DNA of 64,000 nt from Sporocytophaga myxococcoides DSM 11118 (GCF_000426725.1 NZ_AUFX01000003.1:248001-312000), one strand, 5' to 3'; positions 35,087 to 45,012 are shown, counted from the first letter of the stretch. Program-made: numbers and translations. Notes: a model not told the origin generated them from the letters alone.

Positions 35087-35656
35087 ATGAGAAAAATAAT
35101 TTCATTTATGCATATATCACTTGATGGTTTTGTTGCAGGGCCGAACGGAGAAATGAACTGGATTAAAGTTAATGAAGAAATTTTTGATTATGTAGGAAAG
35201 CGCATAAAAGAAGGCGACACGGCATTATATGGACGCGTAACTTATCAGATGATGGAAAGTTATTGGCCAACCGCTGGTGACCAGCCAAATGCATCCAAAC
35301 ACGACATTGAACATTCACAGTGGTATAAAAAAGTTCACAAAGTTGTTTTATCAAAAACAATGAAAGGCGCTGATTTGACTAATACTACAATTATCAGCGA
35401 CAACATTGCAAAAGAAATAAATAAAATAAAACAACAACCAGGTAGTGACATCTTGCTTTTCGGCAGCCCGACAGCAACACATGTACTTATTCAAGAAAAC
35501 TTAATTGACGGCTACTGGCTATTTGTTAATCCTATTATCCTCGGACAAGGTATTCCACTGTTTACAGGCATCAAAGGCAAAGTAAAATTAAAATTATTGA
35601 ATACTCATCAATTTGATATTGGAGTAACTGAACTGAATTACACAGTAGACAGATAA
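35087..35656 (+). CDS. Dihydrofolate reductase-family (RibD C-terminal-like) protein
   Basis: A 189-residue NADPH-dependent reductase-like protein of the YwjB/YyaP type. Typical start MRKIISFMHISLDGFVAGPNGEM, the middle LYGRVTYQMMESYWP, a pyridine-nucleotide segment DILLFGSPTATHVLIQ, and NPIILGQGIPLF. These proteins share the fold of RibD/DHFR but their substrate is generally unknown. A paralog is encoded at 55481-56035. Here it precedes an SRPBCC gene, the same pair of families as at 55 kb in reverse order. Confidence 0.85.
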   Translation: MRKIISFMHISLDGFVAGPNGEMNWIKVNEEIFDYVGKRIKEGDTALYGRVTYQMMESYWPTAGDQPNASKHDIEHSQWYKKVHKVVLSKTMKGADLTNTTIISDNIAKEINKIKQQPGSDILLFGSPTATHVLIQENLIDGYWLFVNPIILGQGIPLFTGIKGKVKLKLLNTHQFDIGVTELNYTVDR

Positions 35657-35975
35657 TAAAAACGAACCGCTAATATCTGAATCGGCATCAATGGTATTAG
35701 AACAACTGTTCCAATCCTGTCTACCCTTCATCCCTTAAACCCCTGCTCAGATGAGAATCTCTGTACACTATTATGTTCTAATTTTATTGGTTATACTGTC
35801 GTAAAAATCCTTGAATTTGTCGTATCAAACCCTCTTAAGGGCATGTTTTTAATATCATCTTTGCTAAAGAAAAGTTATTATAAATAACGATTATAAAGTG
35901 GAGCAGCAGCCACATAAAAAAACGGGCGGCCCGAAAAGCCAAATGAGTAGGATCAACGCAAAAAGATTTATTAAA

Positions 35976-36425
35976 ATGTCAGGAAACAAAGTATCATTAC
36001 ACAGAGTCATTAAAGCTTCTCCAGAAAAGGTATACCGAGCATTTACAGAAGCACTTGCAATTGCTGCATGGTTGCCTCCTTATGGTTTTCTTTGCACTGT
36101 ACATGACATGAATGTGAAGGCAGGCGGTACATTCAGAATGTCGTTTCATAATTTTACTACGGGTAACGGACACTCTTTTGGTGGAGAATATGTGGAGGTT
36201 AAACCTAATGAGTTTCTTAAGTATACAGACAAATTTGAGGACCCTAACATGCCAGGCATTATGACTACCTCCGTTTGGCTTCAAAAGACATCTGTGGGTA
36301 CAGAACTGAAAGTATTACAGGAAGGTATCCCCGATATCATTCCGGTGGAAATGTGTTACCTGGGCTGGCAAGAGTCCCTGGAAAAGCTAATTAAACTGGT
36401 TGAACCTCAAATACCTGATGCCTGA
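35976..36425 (+). CDS. SRPBCC/AHSA1-family protein
   Basis: 149 residues from the ATG at 35976, the start that fits the family (MSGNKVSLHRVIKASPEKVY). Upstream in-frame starts at 35943 (ATG) and 35898 (GTG) would add a basic, unconserved stretch. One START-like ligand-binding domain: AAWLPPYGF, GGTFRMSFHNF, SFGGEYVEVKPNE, and the closing helix YLGWQESLEKLIKLVEPQIPD. Function unknown; such proteins bind hydrophobic ligands or act as Hsp90 activator homologs. A terminator hairpin follows 28 bases after the stop. Confidence 0.83.
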   Translation: MSGNKVSLHRVIKASPEKVYRAFTEALAIAAWLPPYGFLCTVHDMNVKAGGTFRMSFHNFTTGNGHSFGGEYVEVKPNEFLKYTDKFEDPNMPGIMTTSVWLQKTSVGTELKVLQEGIPDIIPVEMCYLGWQESLEKLIKLVEPQIPDA

Positions 36426-36453
36426 TCAACTCAGACTTCTGATTATGTCGATT

Positions 36454-36477
36454 AACAGCCACCATAAAGTGGCTGTT
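36454..36477 (+). terminator. Rho-independent terminator of the SRPBCC gene
   Basis: AACAGCCAC / GTGGCTGTT, a perfect 9-bp stem with a 6-base loop, followed by TCTTTTAC, 28 bases past the stop. Confidence 0.85.
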
Positions 36478-36576
36478 TCTTTTACTTCTGCTGGTTTAAA
36501 GTAGATAAAAATCTTACCAAAAGGAATTCGTATTATATATTCGAAAGAGCGGTAAACTTAACTTAAATTTAAGCTC

Positions 36577-37542
36577 TTACCTTCCAAACTTCCAATTTTT
36601 CTGCTGCGCTTTTGAGTGGAATGTCCAAGCCAGGATTCTACTGATTTTCTGACCTTGAGACATATCAATAGTTTTCACCTCTGCACTATTTACTTTGTTC
36701 AGGATCTTATATAGAGTTGAAAGATTTTCTTTCTTGGAAACCAATGTGGTAAACCAAAGACATTGCATTGGGTAATTTGCACTTTCGTTAATCATTTGTG
36801 TTATGAAACTCAATTCTCCACCTTCACACCATAACTCGGCATTTTGCCCTCCAAAGTTTAAAATAGCTTTGTCTGGTTGTTTGGAGTTCAGTTTCAAATT
36901 AGTAATTTTTCGAAGTGCATTCTTTCTTGCTTCTTCAGCTGAATTATGAAAAGGTGGATTACAAATTGTGAGTGCAAATCTATCTTCAGCTGTAATGATA
37001 TTTTTGAAAATAAAACGAGATTTAGGTTGTTGTTGCAGACTAATCGCATCTAACAATTGAGGATTATTCCTGATGATTTTTTCGCAATTCAGGAGGGCCA
37101 TTTCATCTATATCTGTTCCAACAAAAGACCAATCATAAACGGCATTTCCTAATATTGGGTAAATACAATTGGCTCCAACGCCAATATCTAAAACTTGAAC
37201 ATTTTTGCCTTGTGGAATAATTTCGTTGTTATTGGAAGCTAATAAGTCCGCAATGTAATGAATGTAATCTACTCTGCCCGGAATTGGAGGACAAAGATAG
37301 TTTTCCGGAATATCCCAATATTTAATGTCATAACAGGCAATTAACAATGCTTTATTGAGTGCTTTTACAGCTTTAGGATTACTAAAATCAACGGTTTCAA
37401 TAGAATGTTCATTGATCATTACAAAATTTTGAAGCTCAGGATAAACAGCGATTAACTCTTCAAAATTATACCCCAATCGATGTTTATTTCTGGGATGTAA
37501 ATTATTTTTTTCGACAGTCGGTCTAGGTTTCATTTCTTGCAT
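36577..37542 (-). CDS. rlmF: 23S rRNA (adenine-1618 N6) methyltransferase
   Basis: A 321-residue SAM-dependent enzyme that methylates A1618 (E. coli numbering) of 23S rRNA. Family start: NNLHPRNKHRLGYNFEEL, and VDFSNPKAVKALNKALL. The SAM-binding motif is VLDIGVGANCIYP (~residues 112-124), the second acidic motif GTDIDEMAL (~145), and the N6-adenine catalytic motif NPPFH at about 202. Length fits RlmF. A second Met at residue 4 is possible. It is a single gene. Confidence 0.92.
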   Translation of the reverse strand: MQEMKPRPTVEKNNLHPRNKHRLGYNFEELIAVYPELQNFVMINEHSIETVDFSNPKAVKALNKALLIACYDIKYWDIPENYLCPPIPGRVDYIHYIADLLASNNNEIIPQGKNVQVLDIGVGANCIYPILGNAVYDWSFVGTDIDEMALLNCEKIIRNNPQLLDAISLQQQPKSRFIFKNIITAEDRFALTICNPPFHNSAEEARKNALRKITNLKLNSKQPDKAILNFGGQNAELWCEGGELSFITQMINESANYPMQCLWFTTLVSKKENLSTLYKILNKVNSAEVKTIDMSQGQKISRILAWTFHSKAQQKNWKFGR

Positions 37543-38085
37543 TCAGATTACAAAGATAGTTGTAAAAAATGGAATGGAGTAACATAGCTCTTGCTGAAAG
37601 AAGCAGCAATTGGAGCCAGAGCAACAAAATATTTAAAAAATGCTCTTGCTGGTGCTCAAACTGTTGCTGATTCTCTGCTTGCTCCCAATCTATCAACTCA
37701 ATAACAAAGAAAAACTTATTCTATTTCATTGCATCGTTAAATCTTTATTAAGACCACACTCCCAATCTCCATATAATCATCTATTCCAACATATAAGCCT
37801 TTCCTGCTTCTTTTTGATAACTCAACCTATAAATGTAACCGCCCAATAGTATCAGACATAACATTATTTAATGCCAACCATCATTACAGCTTCCCTAATA
37901 AAAAATAGAACAATTAATAAAATATTTTAAAATATTTATTAATTATTTGAAATATTCTGATATTGTGACTCTTACAGTCATTTAAACAACAGCTATTTAA
38001 GTTTTCAACACAGCTTGTGGCCTAATATTCTTATGAATATTTCAGCTGCAACAATCATTCATTTATATACTATAATATTTAAATC
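37543..38085. other. Intergenic stretch upstream of the 2216-residue protein gene
   Basis: Holds a probable C-terminal gene remnant (37588-37704, listed separately). The last ~200 bases are very AT-rich (e.g. AAAATATTTTAAAATATTTA around 37915) and are the leader of the giant gene. A frame at 37640-37849 is unrelated to any family and is not called. Confidence 0.5.
37588..37704 (+). pseudogene. Possible C-terminal gene remnant
   Basis: A 38-codon open frame ending in TAA at 37704 translates to an Ala-rich, protein-like C-terminus (EAAIGARATKYLKNAL, then AGAQTVADSLLAPNLSTQ). A TAG precedes it and there is no start with a leader. The regular composition suggests the tail of a lost gene, but the family is not recognised. 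Confidence 0.3.
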
Positions 38086-41000
38086 ATGGCAACTTTACAA
38101 AGAACATTTAAGTATGAAGGTGATTCATCGGCTACAGTTTTAAGCGAAGTTAATCTCAGCTTTCAAATTCCGACTTTCGAATTCAATACATTTTTAAGGG
38201 ATGGAAGGCCTTTTCCCCAAAGGAATACTGTTGGTAAAGAGGTAAAGGTTATAAATAAGAAGCTAAAAGATGATAGTTATGACATTGCTTTCCCAAACGA
38301 ATTGCTCATTGGTACTAGCCCAAATTCAGTAAAACTCTTTTATGAATACTTAGGTACCATTGGTTTTGTAAACAATGACCTCCATCTTCTTGATGCTCTT
38401 TCTGCAGAGATTGCTCTTGAGATCAATGGCAATAAAGGGAATCTCTTTGGACAAACTCAGATGGGGGCACTTTACAGTCTATCTACCGCTTCGGAGAAGT
38501 ATAAGGAAATCATGGATCGGAAAGCGGGACTTAACTCGGGAGTTGTTGTCAATGAAAGTGCAGCAGAAAAATTAGAACTTGACTTGATTGACTATATAAG
38601 AAAGAATGTCTTTGTTATAAATAAAGATTCCTTTTTAAAAGCAGCAATTCAATTTAGATCGGTAGAACCAAGATTTAATGAATATGCTTTACTTTTTATC
38701 ATCGCCCATTTAACGGACGTATCATCTGGCAAACCAAAAATAAAAATTGTTCTCGATGAACTTATACCTTTTCTGAAAACGAACTTTGGTATTGGCAGAA
38801 ACGAATCCATCGCTACAATTAAAGATATAATTACAGACGACTTATATGATTTCCCTGTTACTGTTCCCGAAATAACCTCTGCTGAAGTCAAAGGAACATT
38901 CAAAATTATTACGTCTGACAATTCATCTGTTTCAGCTAAGGATTTTAATTTTTTTAATTTATCTCTTGAGTATTTAATACAGGACTCAGGTCTCAACGTT
39001 CATCCCCAGTCCATCAGTTTTGATTGGACAAGTGCTCAGCCAACCGGGAACAATGAAGTTCCTTTCACATTCGAAACAATCATAACCAATTTCATAAGCG
39101 GCCCACTAAGCATAAGAGTCAAATGCTATGATGGGTCTATCGCGTGGGAAAATCAATATGAAACCACAAATCCTGAACTCCAAAATTTACTCATTGAAGT
39201 TCCCCTTACCAAACCTCTTGTCATAACTACTGGCGACGAACCCACTCCATCTGGTGGGAATAAAAAATTAACAGGTAAAGTGCTTGAAATGTCTGGCCTT
39301 TGCAAGTTAAAAGATCTCACCATAGTGATACAGGCGAAAAAAACAGGAGATACCATATGGAGAATTGTAGGTTCGGCTGCAACAGACAGTTCCGGAAATT
39401 TTTCATTACCTTATCCATATGGGAATTACATATCTGCTCAGGCATTAGTCTCATTGACACCAAATAGTCCGGCAGATATCAACGTTTATTCCGATGCAGA
39501 GCATGTTTCAAAGAATGAAACTATCTCTGATGATTTTCTTTACTTATTGTTGCAGGATGCTAATTGCGAGACAAATGAGGAGGAAAAGGATGATTGCGCA
39601 TGTCATGATGTAAAAAAATCCAACCGGCTTCCTGGTCAGGAAGACCTGATACAATCTGATTCTTATACTCAGGATATAGGTGGATCATGTGTCAATCTTT
39701 CTACACCCAATAGGACGATTAATGAGTATTCTCAATTGGCGATCGTCAGAACATCCGATCCTGATGTCGCCAATTACACTCTTGCAAGCGATGGAAAAGG
39801 CAACTTCAGGTTGGAAGGAGGTCTGACTAAAATTGTCCGTAAACCGATTGATCTAAGCAACCCTATTTACTGGCAGGATGCACCTGATGCCCATGCGAAT
39901 CTTTCCCTTTATCAGGCAGTCACCGTAGCAACCGGGCATATCCTTCATTACAACATTGTGACTAAAGCAGACGGCTACTCCATGGGAGAATTATTGTATT
40001 CCTTGCCGCTTGCGCCAGGTCAAAAAAAGGAGATCGTCATATTTGAACAAAGTCATACCTTAACTGGAAGCGAATCTCAAACTGTGTCTCAACGTGAATC
40101 ATTGACTTCTTCTCTTGTCAATGACAGAAGCATTACTGACACCATCGCGGGGAACCTAAGTGAATCCATGAGAGGGAGTAGTTCTGCCACCACTTCAGGA
40201 GTAAGTGCTGGGTTTGGTCTTGCAGGTATTATTCAGGGAATAGGTGGTGCATTTGGTGTATCGGGAGGAGTTGCCAATTCGCACTCTACTGCTTCTCAAA
40301 ACAGTTCCCGATCCCTATCAGAATATTTTAATGAACAATTCAAAAATGCAATAAATCAGAATGCACAAAGTTACCGTGAGTTGAATGCCTCCGTGATATC
40401 GACAGTGAAGGAAGGGCAAAATTATGGAGTGACCACAGAAGTGATTGCCAACCACAATCATTGTCATTCCCTTACTATGATGTATTTTGAGGTACTGAGA
40501 CACTACGCGATTTACCAAGAACTTACCTTTGTAGAAGAATGTCTTTTTATTCCTTTGTTAATGACAAATTTCACGAGGGAAAATGTCTTCAAATGGCGTG
40601 ATGTGTTGGCAAGCCATTTATTACCTATGCCTTCTGAAACTTATCTTCAACCATTCACTCTTGTAGGAATTGGTCGCCAGCATCCTTTGCTGAGAGCTTT
40701 TGACGCCATTGACCGGATAAAAACCAATTATGAAAATGTGGACTTTCCCGATGGTGCGTATGATGATGAGGTCATTACTTTCATTACCGGCGAAATATAT
40801 ATACAAACCAATCTGCCTCGTCCAAAATCAAAATATGACAGGATAAAATCATGGCCAATTGAGAAAAAATCTGTTTGGTCTTGGTCAGCTGCATTAATCG
40901 GTGGTATTCTTGGAGGGCCTCTTGGTGCAATTGTTGGAGGTTACTTAAATTCAGATGGAAGCCTAAAACCAGACGCATACAGTGTGATCGACGATTACAT

Positions 41001-44000
41001 TTCTGTAGATGCAAATTTTGCGACCGTTCCTCCTGCCCAATGTATCCGAATCAAAAAGATTGATCAGAATTTCTTTGAAGAAGGAGGCTTTGATAAAGCA
41101 CAATGGGATGCCTATGCAAAATTGCTTAACAAGAGCACCTTCGATATGCTTGCTTATTATTTTAAAGATAGATTGATCTCCGAATGGGATAGCATCTTCT
41201 ACAATGACATAGCACCTCTTATTTTTGAAAAAATAGCCGGCAACCTGAGTCTCGGTAGTTTTTCAGCGGTAGATTTCTCAACGGAGACCAAATACAAAGG
41301 GGGAAATACTCAAATGCGAATTAATCTTAGAGGCAGTGGATCCAATAAGAAGAGGAATGAGATTTCCCAATTACAAATCAGTTTTTATAATGCAGCAAGT
41401 CTTACAAATGATCTTGTTACATTAATTATTAAAAATGTAACAGTCCGGTACTCTACCCCGCATTATAACGGTATTCTATACAGCGGCTTTGTTGGGGATG
41501 ACTTGGTTGATGGAAGTACATTATATACTCCGGAAAACGCTAATGAAAAACGCAATCCTAAAAAAGAAGATGAGTACATGGCACAAAAGCTAATTGTACA
41601 CCTCAACAGCAATCTTGAATATTATAACAAAGTGTTGTGGCGAGCACTTGATCCGGATAGGCGATATATGCTTTTGGACGGTTTCAGTATCGAAACATAT
41701 AATGATTTCGGACTTCCTGTAGGGTACAGAAGTTTAGCTTCCGTAGTAAAAAATGAACTGATTGGCATTTCAGGAAACTCATTGATTATGCCAGTAGCAC
41801 CTGGATACAAAATAGACAGGACATTTGTGGTAGAGCAGCCTATAGAAGGGCCGGCAGTCGAAATAGATCTGCTTGAACATTATAAGCCCCTTACTCCTAT
41901 CCCTCCTTACCGCATAAGTATTCCAAGCAAAGGAGTCTTTGCAGAAGCAGTACAAGGAGCTTGTGATGCCTGTGAAAAAGTAAAGGAAAATTCCTCTCAA
42001 GATTGGAATGTATTCAAAACGGATGAACCAACTCCTATCAATCCTGTTACTGTTCCTGTACCAACTGTGACAGATTGGAGGGCGGCATTTAAGGATTTTG
42101 CCACTCCTATCGTCAATATCCAGAATGCACCGGCAACTCCAACACCGGGTGCAGGTCTGGCGGGCATTTCTGATCTACTCGGCAAAAGTGACGTGTTTAA
42201 GGACATTACCGGTCTGGATCAGAACCAGAAGAATGCTATGCAGACTTACCTATCCAACCAACAGAATGCAAAAGACTTCGCACAAATGGCTAAAGAAATT
42301 TATACCATCGGCCATAATACAGAACATTCAGACAAGATCGCTGACTCAATCAGGAACTCACCTGAGCTGACAAAAGAGGAGAAAGCGAAACTATTAAAAG
42401 ACCATTTCGGACAAATGGTAGATGGAGGTCAGACCAAAAAGGCAGAACAGGAAAATACACAGAACACAAAGCCATCCCTTACAGATGCCGCAGTAAAAGC
42501 AGCAGACCAGGGAAAGCCAGTAAAGGCGACGAGTATCGATAGTGAGGGAAAATCTGAATCCGTAGAGATTGGAGCAGGAAACACACAAAATTACAGAGTG
42601 CCAGGGCCAAAAGTTCCTCTCATACTTCAAGGTGATAAGACAGAAGCATGTTGGGCTGCCGCAGCGACTATGATGAAAAGCTGGAAAGATGGTAAAACGT
42701 ATTCAATACAGGAAATCTTATCAATGGTACCTGACGAATATCTTTCCAAATACAATAACAACCAACCATTGCTGGCAAGTGAAAAGAAAGCATTTATTGA
42801 ACCTCTTGGAATGATAGGCGAGCCGCCAGCAAACTATACATTCAATACCTATTTGGACTGGATGAAAACCTATGGCCCACTCTGGATTACGGTTGACAGT
42901 GATGCCACTTCGAATCTTTCCCCTCATGCTAAAATCCTTATAGGATATGATGGAGATGGTACAGAAGAAAACAGCCAGCTAGTCTTTTTAGACCCAGCCG
43001 TAAATGGAGAACAGAAAGAATCCTTCTCTGATTTTCTGAGTCAATATCAGGCTATGGTGACAGATAATCCTTCTGGCAATTTATTTATTCAGATTGTTCA
43101 TTTTAAAGATGCCATTCTTGGAGAAGGCAAAAATTCAGGAACAGATGCGGCCCAAACTTTTGCTACTCTAAAAAGTCTGGCAAAGACTTCCTGTGAGAAA
43201 CAAATTATCGACGCAGTCAGTGGATTAGCATGGATCAATCAGAACTACTCAGCCGATCGCGGCAAACCAATTGATCATGCTGGTTTCCTTGTGGGTATGG
43301 CCCTCATGTATGGTCGTTTTTATGCCTTGATTTCAAAAAATGAACGTTTCGCAACTGCCATGAGTAAGGCTCCTGTCGCCAATGATACCAATGATGCACT
43401 AAATCAACTCGATCTCGAATTTACAACAGGTCGAAACGGTAAGCCTGGTCTAGGAATTACAGACCATGCTGCAGGAGCGCCTACTCTTAGAAAAGTATTT
43501 ACTCTTCTCTTCGGTCTCGGAATGCAGGAAAGTGAAGGTCAATTTAGCGCAGGTTTGAATCTGGATCCAGGGGAGTCAGCTGCAACCAAGACGAGCGAGG
43601 CATCGGAAGCCGGCTTTTTTCAAATGTCAAGAAGTATTGGCGTGGGAAATACAACAGCACGTTTTAAAGATATCCATGATTTGAATGAAATATTCACTGA
43701 ACTTCAGTCGAGAGGAAGTATGCTTGATATTTTTAAAGTTGGGAATAATAGAATAGCTAACCCATCTCCACACAGGGCATCCAATGAAAGTGCAAATGCA
43801 GAAGGCGTGAAATTTCAAAAGTTAATCTTTACAAATCCGGCCTTTTCAGTTGTGCTAGCTGCATTAGCTATCAGAATGAACAGACAACATTGGGGTCCTA
43901 TAAATAATAGAACTCTTAAAATTACAAAGGACTGTTATGACATGTTTCAATCCATTGAGGCTATAATGGATGCTAACAACTGTTCTGCAGAAATAGGATT

Positions 44001-44736
44001 TGTTAGAACCTCCTGGTCTAAAGTTTTAACTGGAGTACCAGAAATTTCAGCAACAGATCTTGCCATTGGAAAAGATTTTCTTTGGTTAGTCGGGTCAACT
44101 ATTCTTGACAATAATGTAAAATTATATTCTGTTGATAAAAAGGCACCATTTGGTACAGCACCGATTTTCGATGGAGCCAAAAAAGTCCTGATAGATAGAA
44201 CGCGTGAACCTTGGCTAATCGATTCCAATAATATAATTTTCCATGTAGAGAATGACATGTTTAAGAAGTTTCCAGGACTTTCCATAACAGCAACAGATGT
44301 GAGCATAGATGACAATGGGAATATCTGGATCATAAAAGATCAGAATGGCGATGCTAATGGTTTTGAGATAGTGCGATTCAATGTTTCTAATTCATCTACG
44401 GATCCTATAGCCGGACGAGCAATTAAAATCTTCATGGCTTCTAATAATACTCCTTGGGTCATCAATAAGCCTGGCGACTTGTTTTCCTTTGACGGAACTT
44501 CATGGAGTCAGGAAACTACACCTGAAAAGGTAAGTAGTCTAGCCATTGGGCAGAATGATGAAACATGGATAATCGGTGCAACTCCTGCGAATGCGGACAA
44601 TTTTGCTATTTATAAACTTCACTCTACAGGTGATTGGATAAGTTACGATGGTGCAGGTATTGATATTGCATTAGACAATATAACGGAGCTGCCTTATGTT
44701 GTCCGAAAATCCGGAGACATTTTAAAAATGCTTTAA
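38086..44736 (+). CDS. Giant cytoplasmic-start multidomain protein with papain-like protease, lysozyme-like and tectonin-like domains
   Basis: 2216 residues, no signal peptide and no T9SS domain. Layout: unknown N-terminal region (1-390); a carboxypeptidase-regulatory-like beta domain (~393-470, KKLTGKVLEMSGLCKL); a Cys-rich patch (~493-512, CACHD); a large unknown region (~520-1310) with LPLAPGQKKEIVIFEQSHTL, two Gly-rich segments (~705-730, ~935-955) and HNHCHSL; a Pro/Ala/Gln-rich linker (~1330-1510); a papain-like C39/C70 (AvrRpt2-type) domain (~1505-1665) with Cys1522 in EACWAAA and His1614 in SPHAKILIGYDG; a lysozyme/transglycosylase-like domain (~1700-1965) with Glu1815 in GMQESEG and EAGFFQMS; and a tectonin-type propeller (~1975-2216, repeats such as TSWSKVLTGVP and TPWVINKPGD). 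Domain calls are by motif; the first 1300 residues I do not recognise. Monocistronic, ended by a 16-bp hairpin. Confidence 0.75.
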   Translation: MATLQRTFKYEGDSSATVLSEVNLSFQIPTFEFNTFLRDGRPFPQRNTVGKEVKVINKKLKDDSYDIAFPNELLIGTSPNSVKLFYEYLGTIGFVNNDLHLLDALSAEIALEINGNKGNLFGQTQMGALYSLSTASEKYKEIMDRKAGLNSGVVVNESAAEKLELDLIDYIRKNVFVINKDSFLKAAIQFRSVEPRFNEYALLFIIAHLTDVSSGKPKIKIVLDELIPFLKTNFGIGRNESIATIKDIITDDLYDFPVTVPEITSAEVKGTFKIITSDNSSVSAKDFNFFNLSLEYLIQDSGLNVHPQSISFDWTSAQPTGNNEVPFTFETIITNFISGPLSIRVKCYDGSIAWENQYETTNPELQNLLIEVPLTKPLVITTGDEPTPSGGNKKLTGKVLEMSGLCKLKDLTIVIQAKKTGDTIWRIVGSAATDSSGNFSLPYPYGNYISAQALVSLTPNSPADINVYSDAEHVSKNETISDDFLYLLLQDANCETNEEEKDDCACHDVKKSNRLPGQEDLIQSDSYTQDIGGSCVNLSTPNRTINEYSQLAIVRTSDPDVANYTLASDGKGNFRLEGGLTKIVRKPIDLSNPIYWQDAPDAHANLSLYQAVTVATGHILHYNIVTKADGYSMGELLYSLPLAPGQKKEIVIFEQSHTLTGSESQTVSQRESLTSSLVNDRSITDTIAGNLSESMRGSSSATTSGVSAGFGLAGIIQGIGGAFGVSGGVANSHSTASQNSSRSLSEYFNEQFKNAINQNAQSYRELNASVISTVKEGQNYGVTTEVIANHNHCHSLTMMYFEVLRHYAIYQELTFVEECLFIPLLMTNFTRENVFKWRDVLASHLLPMPSETYLQPFTLVGIGRQHPLLRAFDAIDRIKTNYENVDFPDGAYDDEVITFITGEIYIQTNLPRPKSKYDRIKSWPIEKKSVWSWSAALIGGILGGPLGAIVGGYLNSDGSLKPDAYSVIDDYISVDANFATVPPAQCIRIKKIDQNFFEEGGFDKAQWDAYAKLLNKSTFDMLAYYFKDRLISEWDSIFYNDIAPLIFEKIAGNLSLGSFSAVDFSTETKYKGGNTQMRINLRGSGSNKKRNEISQLQISFYNAASLTNDLVTLIIKNVTVRYSTPHYNGILYSGFVGDDLVDGSTLYTPENANEKRNPKKEDEYMAQKLIVHLNSNLEYYNKVLWRALDPDRRYMLLDGFSIETYNDFGLPVGYRSLASVVKNELIGISGNSLIMPVAPGYKIDRTFVVEQPIEGPAVEIDLLEHYKPLTPIPPYRISIPSKGVFAEAVQGACDACEKVKENSSQDWNVFKTDEPTPINPVTVPVPTVTDWRAAFKDFATPIVNIQNAPATPTPGAGLAGISDLLGKSDVFKDITGLDQNQKNAMQTYLSNQQNAKDFAQMAKEIYTIGHNTEHSDKIADSIRNSPELTKEEKAKLLKDHFGQMVDGGQTKKAEQENTQNTKPSLTDAAVKAADQGKPVKATSIDSEGKSESVEIGAGNTQNYRVPGPKVPLILQGDKTEACWAAAATMMKSWKDGKTYSIQEILSMVPDEYLSKYNNNQPLLASEKKAFIEPLGMIGEPPANYTFNTYLDWMKTYGPLWITVDSDATSNLSPHAKILIGYDGDGTEENSQLVFLDPAVNGEQKESFSDFLSQYQAMVTDNPSGNLFIQIVHFKDAILGEGKNSGTDAAQTFATLKSLAKTSCEKQIIDAVSGLAWINQNYSADRGKPIDHAGFLVGMALMYGRFYALISKNERFATAMSKAPVANDTNDALNQLDLEFTTGRNGKPGLGITDHAAGAPTLRKVFTLLFGLGMQESEGQFSAGLNLDPGESAATKTSEASEAGFFQMSRSIGVGNTTARFKDIHDLNEIFTELQSRGSMLDIFKVGNNRIANPSPHRASNESANAEGVKFQKLIFTNPAFSVVLAALAIRMNRQHWGPINNRTLKITKDCYDMFQSIEAIMDANNCSAEIGFVRTSWSKVLTGVPEISATDLAIGKDFLWLVGSTILDNNVKLYSVDKKAPFGTAPIFDGAKKVLIDRTREPWLIDSNNIIFHVENDMFKKFPGLSITATDVSIDDNGNIWIIKDQNGDANGFEIVRFNVSNSSTDPIAGRAIKIFMASNNTPWVINKPGDLFSFDGTSWSQETTPEKVSSLAIGQNDETWIIGATPANADNFAIYKLHSTGDWISYDGAGIDIALDNITELPYVVRKSGDILKML

Positions 44737-44756
44737 TAGGAAATAAAAATAGTTTC

Positions 44757-44792
44757 AACATTTTGGCCTGTTTCTCAACAGGCCAAAATGTT
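44757..44792 (+). terminator. Terminator of the giant gene, GGCCTGTT stem
   Basis: Perfect 16-bp stem with a 4-base loop (AACATTTTGGCCTGTT / AACAGGCCAAAATGTT), 20 bases after the stop of the 2216-residue protein gene. The core GGCCTGT/ACAGGCC is shared with the REP hairpins immediately downstream, so it may be a REP copy recruited as a terminator. Confidence 0.8.
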
Positions 44793-44807
44793 CTTCCCCC
44801 AATAGTC

Positions 44808-45012
44808 TTCTCCGTGGCCTGTCCCCTGACAGCCACATTATTTTGTAGCAATTAAATTTTATTATCTTGTAGGAGCTATGGAAAATCCCTTTCTAAAATC
44901 AATACGCAAATTCTCCGTGGCCTGTCCCCTGAGGCCACATTGTTTGGTAGCAATTAAATTTTATCATATTGCAGGAGCTATGGAAAATCCCTTTTTAAAA
45001 TCAATACGCAAC
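44808..45012 (+). repeat. Tandem duplication of a REP plus the 5' end of a RAYT gene
   Basis: Two direct copies of a ~102-base unit (44808-44910 and 44911-45012), about 90% identical. Each contains a degenerate REP hairpin (GTGGCCTGTC at 44814 and 44917), the leader TAGCAATTAAATTTTAT, an ATG (44878 and 44980) and the codons for MENPFLKSIR. The two ATGs are 102 bases apart and in the same frame, so the first copy reads through into the second. Confidence 0.8.

Noticed and set aside
37640-37849. 69-codon hydrophobic + frame upstream of the giant gene
   Set aside because: Different frame from the plausible remnant at 37588; Leu-rich by base composition only.
43947-44333. 128-codon minus-strand frame inside the giant gene
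   Set aside because: Shadow frame; no start context and no recognisable domain.
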